Part shown: positions 7,491 through 18,900 of the stretch, in pieces | Position numbering within the stretch: position 1 is the stretch's first letter | How the letters are laid out: the number at the start of each line of letters is the position of its first letter | Source of the DNA: Sphingobacteriales bacterium 44-61 | Lineage (GTDB): Bacteria; Bacteroidota; Bacteroidia; Chitinophagales; Chitinophagaceae | Direction: 5' to 3' | NCBI GenBank assembly: GCA_001898405.1 | Contig: MKTW01000008.1 | Span: forward strand, 54,781 to 118,780 | Length of the DNA stretch: 64,000 nt | Translations under genes and position numbers: made by a program | The notes under the pieces: generated by a model | Database searches by the model: none | Told to the model about the DNA's origin: nothing | The model's input: the letters and a program-made list of their open reading frames with translations, nothing else

Positions 7491-7646
7491 TCATCTTCTC
7501 TTAATACCGTACAGCGTATCATTAATCCTTATGGTGTCCAGCAGTGGATTTTCCTTAAAGGAATTGTTGTGATCTTGGTGTGCATGAATGAACAGCAAGG
7601 ATAACAGGTTTATCACTGCTGCGGCTATAATAATTGGTTTCTTCAT
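7491..7646 (-). CDS. 51-residue secreted peptide
   Basis: A short frame of 51 codons starts at the ATG at 7646 and ends at the TGA at 7491-7493. A clean ribosome binding site (GGAGGAGCAAAACA before ATG) supports translation. The N-terminus (MKKPIIIAAAVINLLSLLFI) is a signal peptide or membrane anchor, followed by HAHQDHNNSF and a short charged tail ending GIKRR. No family is recognised. It lies downstream of the RHS gene and its presumed partner, in the same orientation, so it may belong to that toxin locus. Confidence 0.55.
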   Translation of the reverse strand: MKKPIIIAAAVINLLSLLFIHAHQDHNNSFKENPLLDTIRINDTLYGIKRR

Positions 7647-7733
7647 TGTTTTGCTCCTCCGAACAATGACTATTTGCTGTTAAGCAAGGTTGTTTTGGAG
7701 GGGTAGAGCGCAACCGATGTAAAGTAGTAGATT

Positions 7734-8222
7734 TTATGTTTTTGTTGACCGATGCTTTCTTTTTGATTTATCCATGCGCAGATATACCGGTAACTGCGTT
7801 TCCCAGTATTGTTTGATTCTATTTATATCTTCTGGTTTGGGTGCGCATGTTTTCTGTTGGAGATCATAACGCCAGGACAGGCCATTGCATTGGTAAATGA
7901 TAGCAACAACACTATCTCCTTGCTGAATGGATTCTGCTTTATAACTATACTTTTCAGGTTCAAATTTTTTAGTCAGGATGGCATGGATCACTGCCGTTTT
8001 ATGTTCGTTGCTTAATTCTTTCACCAATTTCCTGGTTATTTTATGATCGAGACAGGCGACGATCGCCTCAGCATCCCGGGTAAGTCTCAACTCCGTTCCG
8101 TAATTAATTTTCAGGAATATGGATTCGCAATTGAGCTGGTCGATATAATGGGCTATTGAATCCTGTCCCCAGGTACTGGATAGGTTACTCAATAATATAA
8201 GACTGATCAGTATATGTTTCAT
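7734..8222 (-). CDS. Secreted protein following the RHS gene, candidate immunity or partner protein
   Basis: This is a 162-residue protein from the ATG at 8222, one base beyond the RHS stop codon (8224-8226). The N-terminus MKHILISLILLSNLSSTWGQ is a signal peptide, so the mature protein is probably periplasmic or surface-exposed. The mature part has two or three Cys and a Lys/Arg-rich tail. The immediate position after an RHS gene is the usual place for an immunity protein, so that role is inferred. A signal peptide is atypical for an immunity protein against a cytosolic toxin, but fits a toxin acting in the envelope. Confidence 0.65.
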   Translation of the reverse strand: MKHILISLILLSNLSSTWGQDSIAHYIDQLNCESIFLKINYGTELRLTRDAEAIVACLDHKITRKLVKELSNEHKTAVIHAILTKKFEPEKYSYKAESIQQGDSVVAIIYQCNGLSWRYDLQQKTCAPKPEDINRIKQYWETQLPVYLRMDKSKRKHRSTKT

Positions 8223-8223
8223 T

Positions 8224-11200
8224 TTATAGTTTTCTGAATTTGGGAGGAAATAGGGTGGCAGGTGAAAATGCCGGTGGTTTGGTGTTGCCGGTGACATTGG
8301 TGACCTGGTTATTGTTGATGGTTGCGGCTACAGAAACCGGAATGGTAACATTGGGAATAGCTGATGGAATATTCAAATTCAGTGTGAGGGTATTGTTGGC
8401 AAAATCACCGGCAGGATTAATCACCCTTTCGTATCCGCCAATGGAATTCTCCGTTGCAATAGCTGTATTGTGGGCGGCTCCCATTTGTGCGGCTGTGGTT
8501 AATCCTTTTGTTTGTATCTCAAAACCTTCTTTTGTTTCGTGGCCGATAATGGACTGGGCAGATACATAGCCGGTGGCTGAAAAATTGCTTATGTCGCCTA
8601 CATCAATGAAGTGTGTGCCTGGCTGAGCGCTATAATTAGTGCCCTGTGCATCCACGGCATGGCCATTGTCGGCTATCGGTACATTCTGCGCCATTGCATC
8701 ATTGGCATCTATAGCGGTAAAGGTAACATCTGTTCCGTGCGAAATAGTTTCCTGCATGGTATTGTAAAACGCTTGCTGTTCTGCATTCATTTCACCTTCC
8801 TGACTGGTTGCATTCAAGACATATCTTCCGGTGCTGCTCTTGCCCAGTGTATAAAATCCACCTAAGCCATCGTTTACCTGCTTTTCGTAAGTCGTCACTG
8901 CAGTGGTGTTACCAGGCAACGAGTTCACGATCAAAGAATCGCCATTGACATCCGTAAATAGGATCGGGTTGTTTGCGGTATAATGATAGGGTGTTAATGA
9001 GGAATATTTATGAGCGAACCTATCTTGATTAAAGAATCGTCCCACCTGGTTGTCATACATCCTTGAGCCATAATCCAGCCATTCCAGCCCTGTGCCGTCA
9101 GCAAATTCCCCCTGCTGTTCTTCCTTCCCGTTGAACTTATATTTATTGGCAGGGTCGCCAAAATTCAGGGACTTTCCGCTGATGCCCGCCATTTGCAGAC
9201 CGAAAGGATAATAATGTGATTCTTCCAGCAAGGCCCCTCTTGTATGTGTAACAGATAAGTCGTCAAAATAAACATTGCCCTGGCTTTCATTGGATACATA
9301 CACATATAGGTAGCCATTCCTCAAGATCTCTATATCATTACCTCCATTGGCAGCAAGGGCCTTTCTTTCTTCAGTACCGGAGATCTGTGGCATAGGAATC
9401 GCACCGAAATTGCCTTCTACCAGTTGGAATTGTTCATCGTCCAGTAAGACCCAGTTCAGATAGGCTTTTGGTATTCCGGAACCTGCGCTGTTATTATTGC
9501 CTGTTACAAAAGCCTGCAATGGGCCTGTCAATTCTGTGGAGCCCGGCGTTGAGCCGCCGGTGCCGTGTCCAGCAATACCGCTCAGTCCACCGGTGAAGGC
9601 GGTGACCAATGAGGACACGATATTGGACGCCCCAGGCAAAGGATCTGCGTTGGTACTGCCGGGCAGATACCATCCCTTCACGCCCGCCTTGAATTTATCT
9701 CCTGCCATGACTTTCAATAGCAGCCCCGGTCCCACCCGTTTATCGTTGCCGGAAGCATTGAACAATTTACTGACTTTCTGATTGCCGCCGTCACTGTCAA
9801 ACCCGGCTGGTTTGTCTGCAACGGTTTCACCTATTTGAGAAAAGAGGGCATCCTCCGTGCCAAAACTGGCAGTTTCCATCGTGGCCTGATAGCCAGTAGG
9901 CGGCAGTGTCTGATCGGTCAGCACGGTCCTTACGTTGCCCTGATGGTCTTTGAGGAAATAATCATAGGCAAATCCCGTTGTGCCTACCGTTCTGATCCGG
10001 CCTTCCTCATGGGGGATCAACTGCAACTCATCGTTTTCAAAGACCAGTCCATTTATATAGAGTGTTACCTTGTCCGGCTGACCGGTTTCTTTCACGGTTT
10101 TCTGTAGTTTGTTGCCCAGGGCATCATAAAGAAATTCAATGGTTCCTTTATTCTTTACCCTGACTTTGACGGGAAGATTCAGGAAGTTGTATTCGATGGG
10201 TTGATAACTGGGGTCATCTATGTCTTTGTTGAGGTCTTTGGTAAGGTTGCCGTTATCATCATAGGCATAATCGGTGGCTGCCGTTGTCTTCGTTCCTCCT
10301 AAAGCAGTCATATAGGTTTGCGAAGTTCTGTAGTCTCCCAGTTTGGTCTGTGGGTCGTTGTGGTCATCTATCACATTTTTTAGCCGGTTGCTGAGTGATT
10401 CGTAGGTGTAGTTCAAATCATCAATTTGTGAGCTGGAAAATCCTTTAAGCCCCCATTGCTGCATACGCAGGATGTTGCCATTGGCATCATAGGCCAGCAA
10501 GTGGTTGGTTCCGTCTCCCATTTTCATACTAAAATCAATGCCCGCTGTTTTATTGAAGCTGCCGGAAGTGTATTGGTTAAAGTCTGCTTTCAATAACCGG
10601 TTGGTTGCATCATAAGAGAAATCATACTTACGCCGCTGCCCATCCCCTTTGCTTTTCCAGATCATGCCATTGATATTGCCATTGTATTGTGCAGCGGCAA
10701 AGCTCGTACCGGCAATGATCGTCCCTGTATTATCGTAGCCCAATTCAAAGCCGAAATAACGGTCGCTGTTGTTGTTGACAAAAGACCTGTTGATCCCTGT
10801 CAACCAGCCCCTGATATTGTATTCATGGTCGAGTGTTTCCAGGTCATTACCCAGTGTCTTTGTGGTTAACTGTCCCAGCGCATTGTAGGTACATTCAGAA
10901 AGGGTTGTCCACGCGCTCATGGCGTTGCTGTTGACAAGGCTGTTGCTCAGGCGTTTTTCGGTTTTGATCAATCTTTCCAGGTCATCATAGGTAAATCGAG
11001 TCAGTACGACGGTCGTTTGGCTGTTAACCCCACCCTTGTCGGTACGCATGGCGGTCATCAATGGTTTACCGGCCCAGTTATATTGAGTGGCCAGTATGTC
11101 ACTACCTCCCGAAATGTTATTGGAAAGTATTTGTATCACTCTTCCTTTATCGTCGTAAAATATGACAGAGAATAACCAGGTACTTGTCCCCGGCACTTTA

Positions 11201-12597
11201 GTCCGGGTTCCCGTCACTAAGCCTGTCAGCATATTGTCTTGCGTCATGGCCTGCGGGTAAGGCCAGTTATTATTGTCGGGGGTAAAGAAATAACTATCAT
11301 AGGAAGAACTGCGCACATCATTCAGCGGGTTGCCATAACTGCTGCGCCAGGCGTAGTTATCATAGAAGGTATTGGTCAGTTCATCATGCGTATAAGAAGC
11401 AAGGTTGGGATAGTCGGCGCTGGCCGCTGCTTGTTGCTGATGCCAGGCATGATCATTATAATGCGTGGGATCGGTGATAGTGCCAGTGGCTACGGTTCTA
11501 TTGAGTTCGTCAAACCGGGTGTATATCCATTCGTGTGCGTTGCGGCGGTTCCCGTCCTGCACCAGCACCATCCGGTCGCGTACGTCATACACGATCCTTG
11601 TTTCTGCTGCGCCGGGTGATTTTTTAATAATGGGACGATTGCGTGCATCATATTCATATCGAAAGCATAGCTCATCCCTGATGGTTTGGGTCAGGTTCCA
11701 GGAAGATCCTGTCAATTCTTTGGTCGCTTTGGGTGGAATGATCAGCCGGAGATTGTTCAAATCGTCATACACATAGTAGGTGCATAGCCAGCCGGTATGG
11801 TCCAGACCGGGATTGGCATCAATCTGCACTTTGCGCAGCACGGTATTTCCCTGTTTATCCTTATACTCCACTACCTTTCTTTTATGTGCATCAGTGGTGA
11901 CCGTTTTATAGAGCGTTCCGGGATCATAACTGTCTACTGTGCTGATCCCCCCCGTCGAAGGGTTTACATACCAGATACGTACGCCATCATCCCCGGTATT
12001 GGTCATGTATTCTATGCCTATACCGTGGCGGTCATTGGCATTTGGCGCTTGTTCTGATCCGGCCCAACTATCACCGGGAGCATACTTGCCGGTCACCCTG
12101 TTCAAAGGGGATGCTTCATAATTGATTTTTGCATAAAAAAATGATTCGCTGGGAAACTGGGTGGTATTGAACGCGGCCTGTTGTTGAAACGGATTGAGCT
12201 TAAAAAGCCCGTCATTAATGGAAGTATTGCCTCCCGTATTGTTCGCCGTAAATGGCAGGTAATTATATAACTCCCTGCCCAGTTCATCATATACAATAGC
12301 TTTGACCAGATCCGTAGCGGACAGGCCGGTCACCAGGGAGCCTTGCTTGACAGTGGACTGGATCTGCCTGCCGAGCCCATCGAAATAGTTAGTGGTCATG
12401 GTAGCTGATTGCAAAGTGGAAGCTACTGTTACGTTGTTCCCATTGGTTTCTGGCTTCTTCATATCCCATACGCGGATATAATTGACAGGCATGGAACCGT
12501 TGTAAGCGGGTGGAGGGTTGACTTGTGCAACGGTAAGGGTGTAGGTACAGGATAATGCCAGAATGGAAAATGGCAATAGCGGTTTATAGAACAACAT
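8224..12597 (-). CDS. DUF6443-type RHS repeat protein with a variable C-terminal domain
   Basis: This 1457-residue protein has a signal peptide ([20 protein letters not shown]), a DUF6443-like N-terminus ([31 protein letters not shown]), many YD-type repeats ([32 protein letters not shown]), and an RHS core near residues 1140-1235 ([42 protein letters not shown]). The core ends with [12 protein letters not shown]. The last 220 residues are the variable tip. They contain [11 protein letters not shown] and [11 protein letters not shown], which could be a degenerate metallopeptidase site, but I cannot assign a toxin family. RHS shells encapsulate C-terminal toxins. Confidence 0.9.
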   Translation of the reverse strand: MLFYKPLLPFSILALSCTYTLTVAQVNPPPAYNGSMPVNYIRVWDMKKPETNGNNVTVASTLQSATMTTNYFDGLGRQIQSTVKQGSLVTGLSATDLVKAIVYDELGRELYNYLPFTANNTGGNTSINDGLFKLNPFQQQAAFNTTQFPSESFFYAKINYEASPLNRVTGKYAPGDSWAGSEQAPNANDRHGIGIEYMTNTGDDGVRIWYVNPSTGGISTVDSYDPGTLYKTVTTDAHKRKVVEYKDKQGNTVLRKVQIDANPGLDHTGWLCTYYVYDDLNNLRLIIPPKATKELTGSSWNLTQTIRDELCFRYEYDARNRPIIKKSPGAAETRIVYDVRDRMVLVQDGNRRNAHEWIYTRFDELNRTVATGTITDPTHYNDHAWHQQQAAASADYPNLASYTHDELTNTFYDNYAWRSSYGNPLNDVRSSSYDSYFFTPDNNNWPYPQAMTQDNMLTGLVTGTRTKVPGTSTWLFSVIFYDDKGRVIQILSNNISGGSDILATQYNWAGKPLMTAMRTDKGGVNSQTTVVLTRFTYDDLERLIKTEKRLSNSLVNSNAMSAWTTLSECTYNALGQLTTKTLGNDLETLDHEYNIRGWLTGINRSFVNNNSDRYFGFELGYDNTGTIIAGTSFAAAQYNGNINGMIWKSKGDGQRRKYDFSYDATNRLLKADFNQYTSGSFNKTAGIDFSMKMGDGTNHLLAYDANGNILRMQQWGLKGFSSSQIDDLNYTYESLSNRLKNVIDDHNDPQTKLGDYRTSQTYMTALGGTKTTAATDYAYDDNGNLTKDLNKDIDDPSYQPIEYNFLNLPVKVRVKNKGTIEFLYDALGNKLQKTVKETGQPDKVTLYINGLVFENDELQLIPHEEGRIRTVGTTGFAYDYFLKDHQGNVRTVLTDQTLPPTGYQATMETASFGTEDALFSQIGETVADKPAGFDSDGGNQKVSKLFNASGNDKRVGPGLLLKVMAGDKFKAGVKGWYLPGSTNADPLPGASNIVSSLVTAFTGGLSGIAGHGTGGSTPGSTELTGPLQAFVTGNNNSAGSGIPKAYLNWVLLDDEQFQLVEGNFGAIPMPQISGTEERKALAANGGNDIEILRNGYLYVYVSNESQGNVYFDDLSVTHTRGALLEESHYYPFGLQMAGISGKSLNFGDPANKYKFNGKEEQQGEFADGTGLEWLDYGSRMYDNQVGRFFNQDRFAHKYSSLTPYHYTANNPILFTDVNGDSLIVNSLPGNTTAVTTYEKQVNDGLGGFYTLGKSSTGRYVLNATSQEGEMNAEQQAFYNTMQETISHGTDVTFTAIDANDAMAQNVPIADNGHAVDAQGTNYSAQPGTHFIDVGDISNFSATGYVSAQSIIGHETKEGFEIQTKGLTTAAQMGAAHNTAIATENSIGGYERVINPAGDFANNTLTLNLNIPSAIPNVTIPVSVAATINNNQVTNVTGNTKPPAFSPATLFPPKFRKL

Positions 12598-12756
12598 CAG
12601 AAGAAGGTTTACTGTGGTGAATGACTTGTGCTACTTAAATGTAAATATTTCTAATAAGGAAAGGCGGTGAAGATGATTGCTAATTCTTAATTTTTATGCT
12701 GCTATGAACGTATTGGGATATGCGATAAGAATAAACCATTAAAAAAAACAGTAGTG

Positions 12757-13503
12757 ATGAGTATAAGTCCTCAACAAAAAGAGTATCCATATACCAATAG
12801 AGGACCAGCAAAATTATCCGGTGAGCTGTGGAAAGATATTCCGGGATTTGAGGGGTCTTTTCAGGTGTCCAATATGGGACGTGTCAGATCGCTGGACAGG
12901 ACGGTATTGCACAGTCGTTGCGGGATACAGTTTGTGGCTGGCAGAATTCTCTCGCAAAAGGTCAAGCGGCATTACAATCGGTTCACCAACGATTTTGTCA
13001 TTATTCTGCAGGTTACATTGATGTTGGACAATCACCGCTATGAGTACGGAGTGCGGCGACTGGTATATGCTGCCTTTAAAGAATCAGGTTTGTTAAAGCA
13101 AAGCACGCGAATGGCGATTGCAAAGGATGGCGATGGGTATAACAACCGGTTAAGCAATATCGAGGTAATGACCAACAGTGGGAAGCAGCGGCTGATCATG
13201 GAAAGGGGAAGGACAGCGCTGGTATTTGCTGAACGGGACCATACACAATTCAAACCAACCTATGCACTATGGAAACCGGTGCATCGGTGTACCAGCAGGG
13301 GAAAGATACTGGCTACTTATCCAAGCATTATGGAGGCGGTACGCAAAGAAGGTTTTGGGGAAAAGGGAATCATTGCCGCCGCCAAAGGAAGGGTAAAATA
13401 TTATAAAGGGTTCAAATGGCGATATGCCAGCAGGAAGGTGCTGGAACCATTCAAGAAGGCTTATCCGCTCACGATCAGAAAGCGGCAAAGAAGACCAGAA
13501 TAA
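12757..13503 (+). CDS. NUMOD4-containing homing-endonuclease-like protein
   Basis: This 248-residue protein begins at the ATG at 12757 (a GTG lies one codon upstream). Residues 25-50 (LWKDIPGFEGSFQVSNMGRV, then RSLDR) are a textbook NUMOD4 DNA-binding module. A central KDGDGYNNRLSNIEVMT segment has the N-x-L-x-N-I-E end of an HNH domain, but the leading His is replaced (MAIAKDGDG), so catalytic activity is doubtful. The C-terminus (YPSIMEAVRKEGFGEKGIIA, then KYYKGFKWRYA) fits NUMOD1. Such proteins are mobile selfish genes. It stands alone between two cargo units. Confidence 0.82.
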   Translation: MSISPQQKEYPYTNRGPAKLSGELWKDIPGFEGSFQVSNMGRVRSLDRTVLHSRCGIQFVAGRILSQKVKRHYNRFTNDFVIILQVTLMLDNHRYEYGVRRLVYAAFKESGLLKQSTRMAIAKDGDGYNNRLSNIEVMTNSGKQRLIMERGRTALVFAERDHTQFKPTYALWKPVHRCTSRGKILATYPSIMEAVRKEGFGEKGIIAAAKGRVKYYKGFKWRYASRKVLEPFKKAYPLTIRKRQRRPE

Positions 13504-13622
13504 GGAACAATACGGTAATAATTGCCGGGCTTATTTCGTCTTGCTTAACACCTGGCTTTGCCTATATAAATTGCCCGTATAAGGGGTATTTTGTACCTTT
13601 AGAACGTAAAAAACTGTCTTTC

Positions 13623-14222
13623 GTGCCTATAGCTCCCGGTGAAAATGAACAGCAGCTTCTGCGACTGATTGCGCGGTCGGATATGCCCGCGTTTCATGCG
13701 TTATACCAGCTTCATGCCGGCGTTCTGCAGTCTTATATTTATCTTTTTACCCGTTCCAAGGAGGATGCGGAGGATATTTTGCAGGAGGTGTTTCTCAGAT
13801 TATGGGAAAAGCGGCAAAACCTGCCGGACGTAGCTAATTTTCGCAGTTATGTGTTCCGGATGGCCCGCAATGGGGTCCTTAATTACCTGGAACGGGTAAA
13901 GCCCCGCTTACCGCAGGTGGCGTTGGATGAGGATATGGCCATTTCGGCAGCGGAAGATGTGGCCGATCAGTTATTGTTCAAACAACACTATACAATGGCT
14001 ATGGAGGCCATTGAGCTATTGCCGGCGAGAAGAAAAGAAGTATTCAACCTGGCTATGCAGGAAGACCTTTCCTTTACGGAGATCGCCCAAAAACTGGGTA
14101 TTACTGTTTCTGCGGTCAAGCAGCAGTATTATGCGGCGGTATCCTTCATCCGGGAGTATTTGCGGCAAAACAAGGCCATTACCTCTGTCAGCCTGCTCTT
14201 TTTTACCCTTTTTCAAAAATAA
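13623..14222 (+). CDS. ECF sigma factor of cargo module 1
   Basis: The product is 199 residues if started at the GTG at 13623, which gives the usual Bacteroidetes ECF length; the longer frame runs through the end of the NUMOD4 gene. Region 2 is visible (FTRSKEDAEDILQEVFLRLW) and region 4 is a helix-turn-helix (LSFTEIAQKLGITVSAVKQQ). The hydrophobic C-terminal tail is typical of the sigma factors that pair with FecR and SusC. It is expected to bind the FecR protein encoded next and to drive the SusC/SusD genes when SusC senses its ligand. Confidence 0.88.
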   Translation: MPIAPGENEQQLLRLIARSDMPAFHALYQLHAGVLQSYIYLFTRSKEDAEDILQEVFLRLWEKRQNLPDVANFRSYVFRMARNGVLNYLERVKPRLPQVALDEDMAISAAEDVADQLLFKQHYTMAMEAIELLPARRKEVFNLAMQEDLSFTEIAQKLGITVSAVKQQYYAAVSFIREYLRQNKAITSVSLLFFTLFQK

Positions 14223-14298
14223 TTTTCCAGTCGATCTGTACGATTTGAAAAATCCTGTGTCTTCCTTTCAGCACATTGCAAAACCTTAAAACCTTGCT

Positions 14299-15549
14299 AT
14301 GAATAAGGAGGAGGCCTGGCTGTTCGTCAGGCAATATACCAGCGGCCAATATACAGACGACCAACATGCAGCATTTCTGCACTGGCTGCATGATCAGCCA
14401 GAGTTTGAAAAGGAAGAGTTGGTGGATGACTTTACCAGCTTCCTGGAAGAGCGGTTGATGGAAGTGCCGCTGACCCATAAAAGCGCGAGCGAAAGCCTGT
14501 TTACACGTATTCAGCAGCGCATTGAGAAGCAAGATGATACTGTCACAGGGCCAACAGGGAGGGCATTTTCATTATTTTCTATAAAATGGATTGGTAGGGT
14601 GGCGGCGATCCTGCTACTGGTGAGCGGTCTTGCGGTCATTTTTTACCTGTTGTCCCCTTCAACACCCTCCTCCCAAGCGGACAAAGCTGATGGTTCAGCG
14701 GAAGATGTTTTACCCGGTGGAGACCGGGCGATCCTCACCCTCGGAGATGGCAGTCGTGTTTTGCTGGATAGTATGGGCAATGGAGAGTTGACCAGGCAGG
14801 GGCAAACCCGTGTCTTTAAAACAGCCAATGGCCAGCTGGCATACAACGCCAGCCCTGAGGCCTCCGGGGAGATCTTATATAATTCGGTAGCTACTCCAAG
14901 GGGCGGCCAGTATCATATTGTCTTGCCGGATGGCAGCCATGTATGGCTAAATGCCGCCTCTTCCCTTCGGTTTCCTACCGTTTTCAAGGGCGCTGAACGG
15001 CAGGTGGAATTACAGGGAGAAGCCTATTTCGACATACATCCGCAAAAGGGCCAGCCTTTTCAGGTGCTGGTCAAAAGATCCGCTGGCAGGGACAGTGCGG
15101 CGATAAGTGTGCCGGCCAATAGACAGGAAAGCGGCAATAAAGCGTATTTCAATATCAATAGCTATACAGATGAACCGGACATTGCCGCCACTTTACTGAA
15201 GGGAAGGTTGATGATCGGTCAGGGCGATCAACAAAAGCTCCTACTGGTCGGTCAACAGGCCCGGATAAACCCGGCAGGACAGATAGGTGTATTGAATGGA
15301 GTGGATACCAGTAGCATCACGGCCTGGAAGTGGGGAAAGTTTGAGTTCAATAGCACGCCCATAGAACCGCTTATGCGGCAGCTGGCGCGGTGGTACGATG
15401 TGGAGGTAAGGTACGAAGGCCAAGTCAACCAGCGGTTCAATGCCAAAATATCGAGGGCGGTGTCCTTATCAGAGATCCTGACCTTGCTGGAACTGACCAA
15501 TGAGGTGCATTTCACGATCAGGGACAGGCAGGTGACGGTAAAGCCATGA
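14299..15549 (+). CDS. FecR-type anti-sigma factor of cargo module 1
   Basis: This 416-residue protein has a cytoplasmic helical N-terminus (about 90 residues) that should hold the sigma factor, one transmembrane helix at 98-119, a central FecR domain (residues about 195-310; ATPRGGQYHIVLPDGSHVWL, NAASSLRFPT, GEAYFDIHPQ) and a C-terminal DUF4974 secretin/TonB-short-like domain (about 345-416). The middle FecR part is longer than in the paralogue at 26088, because of an insertion of about 25 residues (KRSAGRDSAAISVPANRQES). The partner is the STN domain of SusC at 15914. Confidence 0.92.
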   Translation: MNKEEAWLFVRQYTSGQYTDDQHAAFLHWLHDQPEFEKEELVDDFTSFLEERLMEVPLTHKSASESLFTRIQQRIEKQDDTVTGPTGRAFSLFSIKWIGRVAAILLLVSGLAVIFYLLSPSTPSSQADKADGSAEDVLPGGDRAILTLGDGSRVLLDSMGNGELTRQGQTRVFKTANGQLAYNASPEASGEILYNSVATPRGGQYHIVLPDGSHVWLNAASSLRFPTVFKGAERQVELQGEAYFDIHPQKGQPFQVLVKRSAGRDSAAISVPANRQESGNKAYFNINSYTDEPDIAATLLKGRLMIGQGDQQKLLLVGQQARINPAGQIGVLNGVDTSSITAWKWGKFEFNSTPIEPLMRQLARWYDVEVRYEGQVNQRFNAKISRAVSLSEILTLLELTNEVHFTIRDRQVTVKP

Positions 15550-15913
15550 ACAGGTGATTGAACTGTCAATATCTACAATCATTATCCCCTTAACCAATGT
15601 GTACCAATTGTGGTGTACTGTTCTTTTGTCGTATTGCAAAGAAAGGGTTGTTTTCACTTACCCTTTCTTTCCTTCAACGATTGAACATACCCTAAACACA
15701 CTAAACCTATATGGCGTAAGCCATATCAGTATATTTTTTGCATAAACAGCGGGTACGTACCCGGTCCTCTGACAGTAAATCGGTAGGGGACATAAAAAGC
15801 CGGGAATGTTAGCAGCATCCCCGGCGATACCGGTCATGCCGGTAATTCGGGCTGCCCATGTTGATGCAATCGGCGAAGACTGCTTTATTGTTCAACCCAA
15901 ACTGTTCAAATGT
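15550..15913 (+). promoter_or_regulatory. Hairpin-rich leader between fecR and susC of module 1
   Basis: This 364-nt stretch has no gene. It holds an 11-bp perfect inverted repeat (AAAGAAAGGGT / ACCCTTTCTTT) at about 15638-15669, a 14-bp palindrome CGGGTACGTACCCG near 15748-15762, and GC-rich self-complementary segments to about 15845. The last 30 nt contain TTTATTGTTCAACCCAAAC at 15884-15902, which is identical to a sequence at the same place before the second susC. The arrangement suggests transcription or translation control of susC inside a polycistronic unit. Confidence 0.55.
15884..15902 (+). promoter_or_regulatory. 19-nt element shared by both susC genes, copy 1
   Basis: TTTATTGTTCAACCCAAAC is identical to 28792-28810. 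In both places it is followed within 12 nt by CAAAT-N-T-ATG, the chosen susC start. It decides the start of the first SusC at 15914. It may be a ribosome-standby or sigma-dependent promoter element; the paralogous sequences around it have diverged much more. Confidence 0.6.
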
Positions 15914-18900
15914 ATGAAAATTGAGGCTTACTATGCCCGGGTCTTTTTGCGGGCGCCTATCACCAAAACGCTGATGATTATGAAACTGACGGCCATTCTT
16001 GTATTTGCGGCCTGTTTACAGGTCAGTGCAGCCGGCTTCAGCCAGACGATCACGCTCTCTTTGAAAAAAGCTCCGTTGAAACAGGTGTTTGCCGAGATCA
16101 CCAAACAGACCGGCTATCATTTTGTGTACACAGATAGTGTGCTGAGTGTAGCCCCCGCCATTGATATTGCCGTCAAGGATGCGGATATTAAGCAGGCCCT
16201 GGCCGCCTGCTTCAAAGACCTGCCCCTTACTTACCAACTCAATGACACTTATATCGTCGTTGCCATCAAGCAGCAAAAGCTCTCACTCGATCATCCGCCG
16301 GGAGACCTGCGTGGCCGGGTAGTCAATGAAAAGGGAGAGCCTGTTATCAGTGCAACCGTCAATGTCAAAGGGACTATGAAGGGGACTACGACTAACGAGG
16401 ATGGCGTTTTTGTCTTAAGAGGCATTAAAGAAAACGACCTCCTTATAATCAGTAGTGTTGGTTTTGAACGGCAGGAGCTGAGACTGCGCGGACAGACTGA
16501 AATTATCATTCGTTTGAAAGTTTCGAGTTCCAGATTGGATTCGGTTAACATTTTTTATAACACTGGTTACCAGTTTATCCCAAAAGAAAGGGCAACCGGA
16601 TCATTCGTACAAATCGACAGGGAGTTACTTAATCGGTCTGTATCAACCAATTTATTAGAGCGATTACAGGACGTGACCAGTGGCATGCTTTCTCAAGGAA
16701 GGAACACCAATAGTCCGATCAATGATATATCAATTAGGGGAGTAAGCACCTTCCCTTCTTATTCAGACAGCAAACCTTTGATTGTGCTGGACAATTTTGA
16801 ATATGAAGGAGACATTCGAAATATTAACCCCAATGATATAGAGTCCATCACAGTTTTAAAGGATGCTGCAGCTGCTTCAATTTGGGGGGCAAAATCGGCC
16901 AATGGCGTTATTGTGATCACCTCTAAATCCGGGCGGGTGAATGAACGAACAAAGGTCTCTTTTAATTCAAATGTCACTATCGGAGAAAAACCAGATCTGT
17001 ATTATCAACCCCTGATGTCAATCGGGGATTATGTTGATGTTGAAAAATTTCTATTTCAGAATGGTTATTACAACAGCAGGATCACATCCAATCAACGCCC
17101 TGTATTATCTCCTGTGGTGGAAGTGCTGGCTAAAAACAGGGCAGGCGAATTGACAGACGAACAAGCTGAAGAACTCATTAACGGGTTGAAAGGTCTTGAC
17201 GTAAGGGGCGACTACCTGAATGATTTTTACCGGAAATCAGTTAAGCAGCAATATGCGGTTAACCTGAGTGGTGGTAATATAAATAATAAGTATTACCTGT
17301 CTATTGGCTATGACAAGAATTTGAATAGTGTAGTGAAGGATCAGTTCGACCGGATTACCTTGAATGCCAGAAATAGTTATTCATTGCTGAAGTCAAAACT
17401 GGAAATCTCGACAGGCATATTCTTTGCGCAGGTCACTGAAAAGCCAGGTTTTTCCCCCTCTGATATTACATCTGTTTATCCCTATACCCGTTTGGTCGAT
17501 GATGTAGGGAGCCATTTGGAAGTCCCGCAATACCGTCGTGAATACATTGATACGGCTGGGGCTGGCCATTTACTTGACTGGAAATTACGCCCATTGGATG
17601 AAGTGCAATTCAGGAACAATACTTCCAAAACACAAGACTACCGGGTGGACCTGGGAATCCGGTATAAATTCCTAAATAGTTTTGATATAGATCTGAAATA
17701 CCGTTATGGGAAGGGCCTGACAGAGACCCGGAATCTGTATAGCCAGGAAACTTACTTCACCAGAAATCTGATCAATCAATTCAGCAGTATAAATTGGGTT
17801 AACGGTGCCGTCACCAGGCCGGTGCCATTGGGGAGCATTTTGGATGCTTCGACAAGCACCTACGTCTCCCACAATGCAAGACTTCAATTAAATTTCAACA
17901 AGACCTGGAACGGAGATCATATCGTTAATGCAATTGCGGGTGCAGCTATACAGGATGTAACCACCAATAGTCTTGGAACAAGGTATTATGGGTATGACGA
18001 TGAAACGGCTATCAGCGTGGCTGTTGATAATGTGTCTGCTTTCAGGCATTATATTGTTGGCAATACCATCCGTATTTCTAATAATCAGTCTGTGAATGGC
18101 CTTTCCAGCCGGTTTGTCTATTACTTTGGCAATGCGTCTTACACTTTCAAAGACAGGTATACGATTAATGCCAGTGCAAGGAAGGATGCAGCAAATCTGT
18201 TTGGTATAAAGAGCAATCAAAAATGGGTCCCCCTGTGGTCTGTCGGAGCCAGTTGGGATATTAGCCGGGAATCATTTTATCAATTAAAGTGGCTGCACTA
18301 CTTGAAGCTCCGGGCCAATTACGGTTACAATGGAAATTCCAACAGTCGTATAACAGCGTTTTTAGTGGCAAGACAGGGTGGAACCAATCGGTATGGGGCT
18401 CCGAGTGCTTTCATTCTTACTCCGCCCAATGAAGAATTAAGGTGGGAAAAGGTTGGGGTATTAAATATTGGTTTGGATTATGGGCTTTTCAAAAACCGTG
18501 TATCTGGTAGTGTGGAGTTTTATCGGAAAAACGGCAAGGATTTGATTTCGGATATTCTTCTTCCTCCTTCTGCTGGTTTGACTTCCTATTCCGGCAATAC
18601 GGGTAATCTACAGGTCAACGGAATTGATCTCACTATTAACGGAAAGATAGTTGATCGGTCTATTAAATGGATGACTTCAGTTCTTTTCAGCCTGGCCAAA
18701 GATAAGGTTACCAAATTCAACCTGGAACCCAAGCAAAATTCCGATAATGTTGGATCTCTATACTCAATCGTGGGCAAACCGCTTTCTGGAATGTATAGTT
18801 ATAAATGGGGTGGCTTAAATGAGAATGGCGATCCTGTCGGATTTTATCAAGGTAACAAATCCAATAGTTATACATCCATCTTTGCGTCTACGGACCCGAA

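Noticed and set aside
13557..13593. Promoter TTTG...TATTTTG before the module 1 sigma gene
   Set aside because: The spacer is 26 nt, too long for the Bacteroidetes 19-21 nt rule, so I do not call it.
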